Part shown: positions 53,491 through 63,580 of the stretch, piece after piece
Layout: each line of letters opens with the position of its first letter
How positions within the stretch are numbered: the stretch's first letter is position 1
Assembly (NCBI GenBank): GCA_963169105.1
Contig: OY720636.1
Coordinates: forward strand, 80,650,123-80,714,122
Origin: Ceriagrion tenellum
Lineage: Eukaryota; Arthropoda; Insecta; Odonata; Coenagrionidae
DNA: 64,000 nt
Direction: 5' to 3'
Notes under the pieces: model-generated
What the model was told of the DNA's origin: nothing
The model's database searches: none
What the model saw: the letters and a program-made list of their open reading frames with translations, nothing else
Position numbers and translations under genes: made by a program

Positions 53491-53971
53491 GAATCATTAC
53501 CATGTCAATAAGGTATTCTACTCCTTCTGTATAAATGAATCCCATGTTCCTCCCTCAAAAGTTTTCTCTTTACACATTAACTCGGCGCGAAAATTAATCA
53601 CATCCGTATTCGTTATGTCTTTCAACAGCGCGCAAGCTGTTTCCTTCCAATTAAACCCTAATCCAAGTGCTGTCTTTGGCGGGCTTATCCTGTTATTCAA
53701 ATGAGGATATTATTGGTTCCAGTGATACATAGGGATTGTACATCTCGGCCAAAAACGCCCTTTTAGTTCTGACTTTTGCCGCGGCCCCGGAGAGATCTTC
53801 GACTAAAACCACCATTCTCCGCCACGGACAACAGTGCCACTAATGGCTCAGTGGAAAATACTTGCAAGGGTTCACGAAGATGTCCACAGTGCCGTTAAAA
53901 CACATGCTTTTCTAGACTTGGATAATTTTCCATAGAGGTGAAGGATTTTCATTTAAAATTAGTGCAAAGAT

Positions 53972-54035
53972 TTCATCTACATCTACATCTACGTAATACC
54001 CTGCGAGCCACCACGAGGGTGTGTGGCAGGGGGTG
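53972..54035 (+). repeat. ATCTAC-tailed arthropod repeat end
   Basis: CATCTACATCTACATCTACG, then TAATACCCTGCGAGCCACCA, then CGAGGGTGTGTGGCAGGGGG. Other copies are at 37.0 kb (reverse), 38.0 kb and 63.4 kb. Confidence 0.8.
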
Positions 54036-55330
54036 AAGATCACCAAACATGCACTATTGCCATGTAAAGAAACATGCGTCGATTGCACCACAGCGATCAC
54101 CTCATTTCCGACAAATTCACGTTTCTTCAACTTTCCAAATAGTTATTTAGAAAGCAGAAAGCAAAAATTTACGACACTTATTCTAAGTATGAATCCTTAT
54201 TTTAGAGGCCTGCGCAAACATATTATCTGAAACCAGCAATGCAGAGTCGTAAAATAAAAGCGCGTAGACGTCTGCGGAAGCGGTTTCGGCCCCCGTGATA
54301 TAAAGCCAGCTTAAGATTGCACAACGACTCGTTAACTTCATGTCACAGATTTCTGCTGCTCTGAGTCATTAGTGTCCACAGGCAACACAATGTTTCGTGG
54401 CACTTGATACTAATTGTAGACTTCAATCTATCTGTACATACAGTACCGCACTTTAAGCTGGGCAAGCAGGACAACTACCCCGGGCCCCACGCATTCGAGG
54501 GACCCACATTTTGAAACTCGGAAATCACATAATGGAAAAAATAAAGATAATAATCCGATGAAAAACTGTCACATTACCGTATCTGGTATTTGTTGTCGTG
54601 TATCCTTTTGTACCTCTCTTTACTTCGCTCTTTACATTTGCCATGGAAATATGTGCGCTATTTAGGGCTCTTACTCTGTATTTGGAATCTAAAATTCATT
54701 ACTTTTCTTGAAAAGCAAGGTATATATGAAGTTAACGAATACATGTAAAATAATAATAATAATTCATGTTCAGTATGTTGGGTGTATGTTATAGGGCTCA
54801 AATAAGAATACTTTTAGGAGCCGTAAAAAAAGTTTCCCATGATCAAAGGGACAATTATTGCCTGGTGCCCCAGAAGGCTCAGTTGCCCGGGGCCCCACAA
54901 GTTCTAGAGGCAGCATCGTGTATATTTGTAATCTCAGCTGCCCACGAGCGTTCATCAAATTAAATGCCCGTGTGTTTTGTATTATTTTGTAGATCTCTCC
55001 ATTCTTTCCGGACTTTCATAGTGTGGTCTTCGAAGTGAAGGTGCTGAATAGACTGTTGGCAAATCTGTCGACTGCTGAAGCCGACTAACATGGTGAAAAC
55101 GCAGAGCCAATGGATATACGCAACACCACATTGAACCTAGAAGACACATTTCTCCTTGGTGTTAGAGCAAAGAGCAGGTAAAATTTTTATGATTTTCTGG
55201 TTTCAAAAAACTCATTTTTATGAGATACTTGCATTTTAATTTTTAATGTAATACTTTGTGATGGAATAATAGGCATTCCACTGAAGGAGAGTAAGAAAGA
55301 GAGTATTTATCGGGTAGAAGATAGAGTAGA
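54036..55330. other. Non-coding, nothing recognised
   Basis: CTGGGCAAGCAGGACAACTA with CCCCGGGCCCCAC (about 54458-54490) and GCTCAGTTGCCCGGGGCCCC with ACAAG (about 54877-54901) share wording and may be two fragments of one repeat. No gene. Confidence 0.4.
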
Positions 55331-55334
55331 AAAG

Positions 55335-55690
55335 TTCATCATAGTTGGTCGTTCAATCCTAAGATTGGTTGACTGCAGCCTTGCACCTTTCCCTATCTAA
55401 TGCTAGTTCCCTTACTTCCTGGTATCCCTGCCTATGTACTCTTCTCTTTATTTGGTCCATGAACTTATTCCTGGGTCTTACTCTGGGGACTTTTCCCTCC
55501 ACTTTACCTTCAATTATGTTCTTCACAAAAACATTGTATCTCAGGGTGTGTCCAATCCATTTGGTTCTTCTTTTCTGTATGGAGTTCCTTATGGTCCCTT
55601 TCCACTTCTACTCTTCATCATTTCCTGTTTTTTCCGTCCATTTTATCTTCAGCATCCTCCTCCAGCACCAGGTTTCTAAGGCTTCTAGCA
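55335..55690 (-). mobile_element. 3' end of LINE family A
   Basis: On the minus strand it contains EALETWCWRRMLKIKWTEK (at 55700-55630), then ATTGGACACACCCTGAGATA, AAGACCCAGGAATAAGTTCA, GGCTGCAGTCAACCAATCTT and AGGATTGAACGACC. It corresponds to the copies at 27.6 and 53.1 kb. Confidence 0.8.
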
Positions 55691-55699
55691 ATTTTCTTT

Positions 55700-56270
55700 T
55701 CTTGCATTTTCTTTTCGGTGTGTGGTAATAAAAATTAAGTGGAAATAAAACAAACTTCTTTCGTTTTGAGATCATGATATCTGTGACCGATTTCCACAAG
55801 GTGTCGCCGGATTCGTTACACTATCTATTAAATGAACATCTACATTTTAACGCCTGAATCTGTGAATTTTTACTAAGGAAACTCCCAATGTAAAGCGGAT
55901 ATGACTCTAAGCAATCTTCTAAATCCTAATGACCCCGTTTAAAAGAGATTAAAATTCGTAATTTACAGATTGGCGTAAGCACACGTTAATATTCGGAGGA
56001 GAAGATCAATCATTGACGTGGTTTCCTTTGTTGCGACGCACTTGATATACACCGGTACCAACGTGATGAACAATCATTTCCATAATGCTCAGGAAAATAC
56101 AAATAATTTTTAAATTTTAAGGACAATTTTAATTGGACCACCGATTTCGTCGAATAGTCGACATCTCCAGGTACAGGTCTGGTTGTGTAAAAAAATTATT
56201 CTGCTTTCTGCTGCGACAAACTTTTTGTAAATTCCTACGCATTATGGAGAAATTGTGCTTAGTTAAGGCT
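55700..56270. other. Non-coding, nothing recognised
   Basis: No supported feature. Confidence 0.4.
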
Positions 56271-56279
56271 GAAACTATT

Positions 56280-56530
56280 GAATCTTCTAGTATCTATTTT
56301 CCATATTGTTCTTATTTTCTGTATGGTGTTCCATGTGGTCTTTTTCTCTCCTACTCCTCTGTAAACTTCATCATTTCTTCTTTTGTCTTTCCATTTTATG
56401 TTCAGCATCCTCCTCCAGCACCAGATTTCGAAAACCTCTAATATTTTCCGTTTAGCTTTTCCAATGGTCCATGCATCCGATCCATAGAGTACCACACTCC
56501 ACACGAATGTTTTCGCATACTGTTTCCTGG
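56280..56530 (-). mobile_element. LINE family A fragment (post-RT region)
   Basis: The minus strand decodes MWSVVLYGSDAWTIGKAKRK, then ILEVFEIWCWRRMLNIKWKD, the same region as 27.66-27.77 kb but one step further 5' (VLYGS.AWTI). It is degenerate. Confidence 0.8.
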
Positions 56531-57162
56531 TTTGTAGTCCTATCTCTTTGACAGTAGGACAGTCATGATCCGGTTATATTATGAGCTCATTCGCGTGGTA
56601 AGAACCAAATTGTTAAAGTAATGATCTCCTGTGGGCGTGGATTAATTCAGCTTTTTATCCTGTTAGACTGCGGTCAAGTACGAGAATGAATATCTTCATC
56701 CATTGCCTTTTTAATATACCTTAGATACCACTCGTTTCGCTGTCACTATCAACTTATGCGAATGGGGAAATAATTCTTTTTGCCCTTCTCATAGCTAAGA
56801 GACTCCGCGTACACTTTTTTTAGATGATTACAGTAAGGAATGAATCGATGGGCATTCAGATTAGAATGCATGTTTTCTAGAGAGATGATCAGGATTTAAA
56901 TACAACATGTGGTGAGAAGACAAAATTGTTGAATTGAGTAGGTATAACTTAAAAGAATCAAGGCTCGTATTATGTAGTCTTTCGTGGTTTAGATCAGAGG
57001 GCCGCCAAATGACCCCTCACAGTTATACAGAGTCAGCCGCTAGGTGTCTCCCACCATTGACCCAAGCTGTGCACCTGAGGTACCAGGTATAATATAGAAT
57101 TCCGAGTATTTCATGGCGAAGATATTATTGGTGTATGAATAATGAGATATGTGGTTATAAGC
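56531..57162. other. Non-coding; shared block upstream of tRNA-Thr
   Basis: 57032-57085 (GCCGCTAGGTGTCTCCCACC, TTGACCCAAGCTGTGCACCT, GAGGTACCA) is repeated in reverse at 63741-63795 next to the second tRNA-Thr. Nothing else was recognised. Confidence 0.5.
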
Positions 57163-57236
57163 GGCGCCGTGGCTTAGTTGGTTAAAGCGCCTGTCTAGTA
57201 AACAGGAGATCGTGAGTTCGAATCTCGCCGGTGCCT
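57163..57236 (+). tRNA. tRNA-Thr (AGT)
   Basis: A 74-nt cloverleaf without intron. The acceptor is GGCGCCG/CGGTGCC (one G-U) and the D arm is GCTT..AAGC. The anticodon arm is CCTGT-CTAGTAA-ACAGG with anticodon AGT, the T arm is GTGAG-TTCGAAT-CTCGC, and the discriminator is T. The A box TGGCTTAGTTGG and B box GTTCGAATC match the pol III promoter pattern. A T5 terminator follows at 57241-57245. CCA is not encoded, as expected in eukaryotes. It looks functional. Confidence 0.96.
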
Positions 57237-57245
57237 AATCTTTTT

Positions 57246-57600
57246 CTAGGTCCTCCTGTGGTGAGAGTTGCAATATTTTCTCCTACTCTCGAGTTCCCTG
57301 GATAGTACTTCTAAAAATTTGCTTTTTTACCACAAATCGGATTATCGTTTCAACGGCCATGTGGTCAAACCTAAAAAATTATGTTTTGATATAGATGCCG
57401 TGATAAACTTACTTTACAAATAAAATTGACCGTTTATTAGAGTTTTTGTCGTGTCTACATTTTGTATACTACATGTGAGCCGCTGTAAGAGCTAGTGGCA
57501 GAGGTTGTAAATATATTAATTCATGTGGGAGGGAAGAGACTGGATTGGAAGGGAAAGATCTTAAACAGGGATTTGTATCAATGAAATAACTAGCTGACCC
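57246..57600. other. Non-coding, nothing recognised
   Basis: No supported feature. Confidence 0.4.
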
Positions 57601-57605
57601 GTGCA

Positions 57606-57800
57606 AATATTTCGCACAGTATGCGGCTTCTTCCTGTTTCTTCCATCTTTCTTCCTGTTCTTCTACCTATCGAATATTTCGCACAGTATGCAGCTTCTTC
57701 CTGTTTCTTCCCTCTTTCTTTCTGTTCTACCTGTCGAATATTTCGCACAGTATGCAGATTCTTCCTGTTTCTTCCTTCTTTCTTCCTGTTCTTCTACCCG
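57606..57800 (+). repeat. Tandem repeat, three units of about 65-70 bp
   Basis: ATATTTCGCACAGTATGC, followed by .G.TTCTTCCTGTTTCTTCC.TCTTTCTT(C/T)CTGTTCT and a CTAC.TATCGA link, occurs three times with slight variation. Pyrimidine-rich. The overlapping frames reading Ser-Cys-Phe-Leu-Pro are artefacts. Confidence 0.85.
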
Positions 57801-57998
57801 TTTCTTCCCATGGACAATTATATGTTATTTATGTTTGTGTTAAATATACATAATGTAAACGGTCACATTGATAGCATGTAGAATGTAAACAATCTAACTA
57901 AACGATGGGTTAATAGATGGCGCCTCCTACAGTCTTTTAAGCACGTAACCATACCCAGAATATTAGATGATTATATTGTCAACAGATGGCACTGTATC

Positions 57999-58051
57999 AT
58001 TTTTTAACAAAAACTTTAATTTTAACTTTTTTAACAAAAACTTTAATTTTA
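57999..58051 (+). repeat. Two-copy tandem repeat, about 25 bp
   Basis: TTTTTAACAAAAACTTTAAT with TTTAA(C) is present twice in succession. Confidence 0.8.
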
Positions 58052-58193
58052 AACCATTTGTCTATTTTTCGTCAATAGCGGGGATCATAAGCTTTAAAAC
58101 GATGTTTGAATCATTAATTTTGATGAATAACTATGGGAGTTATGGCGTTGTGACAAAAAAACACCCTTGAGAAATAATATATGCGATAATTAG

Positions 58194-58499
58194 TTCATAT
58201 TGGTAAGAATAAAATAACAATTGTGATTTCCACACTACTTAAATGAAAACTGACCGTGGTTTCGACACTTTATGTCATTATCAAGGTGTTTCATGCCTAT
58301 GTGGAATCATCCTGTGCCACACTCTGGGTGGCATGCATGGCACCACTATGATGTAGATGCACTGTCATTGCCTTAACTTAGCTTAATGAGCTGCCTTTCT
58401 GGGGTTCAAGTACGAATAGCTAATTTTAATTTCTTTCATTCACTCATTAAAACAGTGTGGAAAATACTATTGTTATTTTATTCTTATTAATATGGATAT
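58194..58499. repeat. Open fold-back related to the 39.5-kb palindrome
   Basis: Left TTCATATTGGTAAGAATAAA with ATAACAATTG and TTTCCACACT is inverted as AGTGTGGAAA, CTATTGTTATTTTATTCTTA and TTAATATGGA near 58455-58499. The minus-strand core at 58284-58259 reads TTGATAA, T, GACA..TGTC, GAAAC, like the 39.6-kb core. The arms are separated by about 220 bp of other sequence. Confidence 0.65.
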
Positions 58500-58934
58500 A
58501 AAATATTCCCACGAAGTACTCTTTCATAAATTAATAAATAATCAATATTTCGTCATGAAAAAAGGAAAACTGAAAAGAAGATCGTTGTACTGGTTGGGTC
58601 AGTAAGTAAGAGAATAGAGAATTAGGAGGAAGAGGAGGAATGAAGATTTTTTCCAAAGATTGGATACAAAAGGTGGTGGAATCAAACAAAGTTTTCTTTT
58701 CCATTATTCACTTTAATTCATCTTAACACATATATCAACTCGTGCATCGTACTCTTAAGCAAAAATTTAGGCGTTTCTGTTTCCCTTCGTGGTCTGTGAT
58801 TGGCAGATTTTTCGACCTGAAGAAGCCCGTTGGAACACGGGAGAAACTGTTATCTCAAAAACAACCCATGCGGAGGAAGCCCGAGGAATGAAGAAGCACT
58901 CATCTGAACGCCGCGGAACCTTACGATGGAATAT

Positions 58935-59160
58935 CGAAGGGGGGATATGTTGAGTCACACCCTTAGACACAATTGGTTTGTGAGGAACGTAATTGAAGGT
59001 AAAATAGCGGGATAAGTCCCCAGAGAAAGACCCAGGAATCATGTACCAGATTAAGAGGAGAGCACATAGGAAGAGATACCAGGAGGTAAGGGAACTACAA
59101 TTAGATCGGTAAGGGCTGCAGTCAACCAATCATAGGATTTGAACGATCCATGATAAATAA
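58935..59160 (+). mobile_element. 3' end of LINE family A
   Basis: CACACCCTTAGACACAATTG, GTTTGTGAGGAACGTAATTG, AAGGTAAAATAGCGGGATAA, GTCCCCAGAGAAAGACCCAG and GGGCTGCAGTCAACCAATCA align with 27.84-28.06 kb. It ends TAGGATTTGAACGATCCATG. Confidence 0.8.
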
Positions 59161-59214
59161 TGTGTTGAGTAAGCGAGGAGGGTAAAGGAAAAGAATTGGT
59201 TTTATGGCCGGGAA

Positions 59215-59780
59215 TAGCTTGAGCGAGATAGTCCTCTTGTCATAATGGATACCGTATTTGATTTATACGTTTTTATTTCAGCAGCCGCAGAAAGCATGAA
59301 TAAAATTTGCATTATAAATGGTGCTTTAATATACTTCTTCTGGATTGAAATTCTAATAAATTAAATTAAAATATCTATGTTAACCTTTAATTTGACTCGT
59401 TTTGTTTGCGCGGTACGTCTTAAACTCCTTCACAACGGAAGTGTTTTTGTGATTCTGAAAAATTACTGCGGTGACAATAAGATTTATTTAAAAAAATGAT
59501 TGAAAAAAAAATATCCAAACTACATGCTGTTAGTTTTTGACGACATATATTAACGTTAGAGTTTCCTCATTTTTGAAATAAGGTCTTTCTGGACTCCAGA
59601 GTCTGGTGTGCATAAACGTATCATTTCCCATGTTAACTAGCTGGTATTTTTTGACAAATATCTCGGAAAGTAGTGTGGTAAGGGGCTGGTATCCTTGGAA
59701 GGGTGAGATATTTCTCGTCAAAATGAGACGAAATTCATTGATTTCTAGGTGAAATGATATTTCGTTCGAACTGCCTTAAA
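59215..59780 (+). mobile_element. About 570-bp TIR element, CTTAAGGTAG family (copy 2)
   Basis: It starts near GCTTGAGCGAGATAGTCCTC and ends CGTTCGAACTGCCTTAAAAA. The internal blocks GCGCGGTACGTCTTAAACTC, AATTACTGCGGTGACAATAA, TCTCGGAAAGTAGTGTGGTA and ATTTCTAGGTGAAATGATAT follow the order of copy 1 at 35.88-36.49 kb. It has only one copy of the internal ATCTCGGA block where copy 1 has two. Confidence 0.75.
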
Positions 59781-60960
59781 AATATTTGGTGTAAAACTTT
59801 GCTGTAAAAGATTATGAGTATATCGACTTATCCAATGAACCCTCCGTGGTAGCGCCACCAAAAGATGAAGTAAAGCAGGTTGCAGGATTATGTTTCACAA
59901 GCCTTTTTTCACCTCAGAGTATAAGAACTCCTGGAGGTCGTGAGGAAAATACAATGTTTTTGTAAGGGTGTATAAATCACCATCAGATCTCTCTTCTGAA
60001 AGATTTATTCGTGAATACAAGAACCCAATTGTGCTTTTTCTTAACTTCTTGAATTGAACTGCCATCCGGGTGTTTCAAGAGATTAATACTGGGGCGGGTA
60101 CACGATAAGTGGCTACGGAATTCAATGCCGTCTTCAGCGAATAAACAACTACAAAGAAAAAAAAGATATCTAAAAGGCCGCATTTGGACTGAGTGAGTTT
60201 GCGATTCGCTTAGATATATTATGCTTCCCGAAGAAAGCGGAAGAGGATGATATTGATAGGGAGAGTTCGTATTCTTGAATTTGTGAGTCGTGTTCTCAAA
60301 TGAATGGACTTTATTCTCCGCACTTACTTGATCTCCGCGAGTAAAGTCAGTTTTCAAGCGTCGATTTCCTGTTCTTGTCATCATTGGTTGTGATCTTCTA
60401 CAAATTTAGTGAGCGAAGAGGAAAGAAACTGCGTTTTTCAAGCTATAAATTATTTTCATTCGATATAAATGTGTATTAAATGATGAATAAAATCAGTTTT
60501 CCTCATAAGAAATACTTGATGTCACGGATAGATTTGTTACTCAACGCAATATTCAAGTTTTCACTTGCATTGAAATGACCTTTATAAAATAATACAATCA
60601 ATGATTAATGAGTCTTCTTTTGATTATTTAAGAAATATTTTCCTTGTGTCATCGAGATAGTGGTCATTGAGAAAACTATTTAATCAAAGGCAATGTTTCT
60701 TCTTCTTTTTGAAGACATTTTCAGGGATGAAAATGAAGCTTTAAACACGTTAGTTATAGGTGAAAAGGTTTAATGACGCCAGCCGATAATCAATTAACTT
60801 TGGATGTATTGAAAATGGAATACTTTCAAACAAACAACTGCATTGAAGACATAACGAATTATTGAATGAGTGTAAAACATTTTTTACAATAATTTCGATG
60901 GTATCATCAGGCTTCACTAAGTGAAAATTCATCATAATAAAATAAATATGACTTAGTAAC
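59781..60960. other. Non-coding; unrecognised 133-codon frame
   Basis: A minus frame 60384-59983 (starting MMTRTGNRRLKTDFTRGDQV) has no recognisable domain. The rest is AT-rich. Confidence 0.35.
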
Positions 60961-60974
60961 TATTTCACAGGGTT

Positions 60975-61030
60975 TTTTTATTTTCACACGACTGGTTTCG
61001 TTGCATGGGCGACATCTTCGGGAACTGATT
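60975..61030 (-). other. Diverged hammerhead-like/Penelope-end trace
   Basis: The minus strand reads CCCGAAGATGTCGCCCATGC then AACGAAACCAGTCGTGTG. The GAAGA...GAAACCAGTCG pattern resembles Penelope-type 3' ends, but the core C-U-G is changed and stem II is poor. Confidence 0.3.
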
Positions 61031-63364
61031 TTCAGTCCGGTACAAAATGTATATAACTCAGGAAGGGGTGGAGTAAGGTGAAAAGGGACTGAAAATATGT
61101 ACCTGAAGGTGTTGCTTATGCGATGAAACGTCGTCTGAAATTAAACTGCGTGAAAAAGTTACATAGTCATTTTAATTTTAACGTTTTTCCAATTTGTAGA
61201 CCAAACTTTTAAGTGACAGGATTTCTGGCATCAATTTTAACCAAACAGAACGTCGTATATCTCATTTAGAATGAAATTCGTGCGCATTATCATCGAATTG
61301 AATGAAATAAAATACGCCTCATCGCCACGCGTCAAAATAACTGGTAGGCTTTCGCAGCTGTTGATAGGTACTGGCGAAGTTTTCGAGTTTGGCTGCGTTT
61401 CGATCATTTAAGGCCCAACGTTTCACCCGCGTTGCAGCGGGGGCGGGCGGGCTGGCGGGGCGCGCACAAAAATAGGCCTGGTATATAATAATACCAAAAT
61501 ACCAGATATTATAACTTTCATTAAGAACCAGTCATAAAATTATTACAAATGCCTTAAAGAAAGCAAAACTGAGGCCCTAAGAAACATTGGCGAAGACAAC
61601 CGCACGATCTGGGACACTGGAAGTCGACCAATCGACGTCCCAAAACTATAATTGGCGAGGGGACGCCGAAGACGGGTGACGTTATACAAGACACGAAGTA
61701 AAAGCCAAAATATGCTTGACATCCTCTGAAACATAGCTGCGCGCAGCAGAGGACACCGAGGAGGCGTTACAGCGAGCGTCTTCAGGGGTGAAGTGAAGAG
61801 AGTAGCAGGAATTATACAAAAACAATGTATAAAGTGCGTTATAGTATTGACCTCCACAATAACACCATACATTGTACAATTTAGTCCTGAAAAGGACTAA
61901 TATGTGTTATGAGAACTTCTAAAAAGAACGTATTCAATGTGTTTAAAGTAGGAAAGCACTTCAGTACACGCACATCAAACAGGACATCAACAAAGTAAAG
62001 TGCATCGTTGCCAAAGTTTTTAGAAATTAATTAACCCTGAAATAAATGTAAATGTAGGGTTTACTTGAGAAAATATTGTATTATAACAATCAATGAATTT
62101 TTAGATATTTCTGATGATATATATTGTTGAAAAGGTTTCATAAATCTAATTACTTATTTAGACATAATCGCTGCACGACTCCATTCTCGGCCTTCGATTA
62201 AAAAATCTTTTCGTAGACTGGTCTTCCTAATATTCATTTTTAATGCGATATTTCAAATTTCCTCTAAATTAGACATATTACAAATCAAAGCAGTATTCTT
62301 TTAAAGGCTCCTGTACATAACTAAAACAATCGGGATGCCGCTTGAATTATGACTCACTCAGTCGCGAACCAACCTACTTAATACGAAGGGAAGTGACATA
62401 AGCAGGGCGATTAGCTAACGGTTGATAATCGATCGGTTTTACTTTCGTACACATCCGAGAGAGGTGAGAGAACCTCAAATTAAAATGAAGTTGGGTGTCT
62501 TTAACGACACCAGATCTTCGTGAGGTATCTGTAGGTTGCGAAGAGAGAATGAATTTTTCCTCCAATATTGAATGTTGTGATATAAAATTTTTCAACAAAA
62601 ATCACTTAATCCCTGAAGACGCTTGCTGAAACGAGGGTGAAACGTAGGGCCTAAAATGCTCAGCCAAACTAAAAAAATTCTTCAGTACCTGTTAGAATAT
62701 CATTGGGTAGTTCAAATTTAAAAAATATATCTATATCATGGGATTTTTTTTTTTTGACGTTCATATCAAAATACTACCTACGAGAACACTCATGCAGAAT
62801 TTTACGCAAATCTGTTCGTGAACAATATAAATCTCGCCGACCACCTTAATCCGCGATCTCTCAGTTTGCGCTTTGAGATTGGCTCACGGCAAGTAGCAAG
62901 TGTGTTTCGGGAGCAATGGCAAGTGAGTTGATCGGCAGGCAGCTTGGGTAACACGCCGAGTGGGGGGCGCTGGTGGAGAGAGACAATGAGCGACGCAGTG
63001 GGGTCAATGCCAACCTAATGGAAGGAGGGGGGAGTGATTATTTCGCATGGGGGGGGGGACGGGGGAGGCGTTCGAGGCGAAAAACCAGTCACACGTTGCG
63101 ACCCGTGCCAGTTAAGGTCCTCCCTCCCGTGCCCCCGCCCCCCCCCCCCCCCACGTTCCCCCAGCTCACTCGACTGTTATTAGTCGTTCGCGTGTCGTAA
63201 TTTATCGATGCCTTCTCCGCTGTTCCCAAAACACGAGGATGCGGAAGAATATTTGGGACACACTCCACTGTTTTGTTCGAAGAACCATCGTAATGTCGCC
63301 ACAACTTTACTGCATATTTTAAATTGTTGTAAGTGAAAATTTGTAGCTTCCGCAATTGATTGCA
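61031..63364. other. Non-coding with GC-rich simple tracts
   Basis: 61430-61480 is a G/C-rich patch (GGGGGCGGGCGGGCTGGCGG). At 62611-62650 CCTGAAGACGCTTGCTGAAA, CGAGGGTGAAACG is another weak Penelope-end-like string. 62940-63160 has G-runs and a C16-type run. Frames through these are artefacts. No gene. Confidence 0.45.
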
Positions 63365-63367
63365 TTA

Positions 63368-63425
63368 GTTCTTCTTCTACATCTACTTATTACCCTGCAA
63401 GCCACCACAAGAGTGTTTAGCAGTT
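63368..63425 (+). repeat. ATCTAC-tailed arthropod repeat (diverged copy)
   Basis: TTCTTCTACATCTACTTATT, ACCCTGCAAGCCACCACAAG, AGTGTTTAGCAG matches the 53.97-kb copy. Confidence 0.65.
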
Positions 63426-63506
63426 TGAGTTTTTTTAACGCCGTCTCTGAAAATTTTTCTCTCTCTCATTGTGTCAACTATCTTCTGGCGAATGATGAAA
63501 AAAAAT

Positions 63507-63580
63507 AGGCACCGGCGAGATTCGAACTCACGATCTCCTGTTTACTAGACAGGCGCTTTAACCAACTAAGCCACGGCGCC
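63507..63580 (-). tRNA. tRNA-Thr (AGT), second copy
   Basis: The 74 nt on the minus strand are identical to the 57.2-kb gene (same arms, anticodon AGT, A and B boxes). A T8 run follows at 63505-63498 as terminator. The orientation is opposite to the first copy. Confidence 0.96.

Noticed and set aside
63052..63155. Gly/Pro-rich ORFs near the G- and C-runs
   Set aside because: Products of homopolymer tracts.
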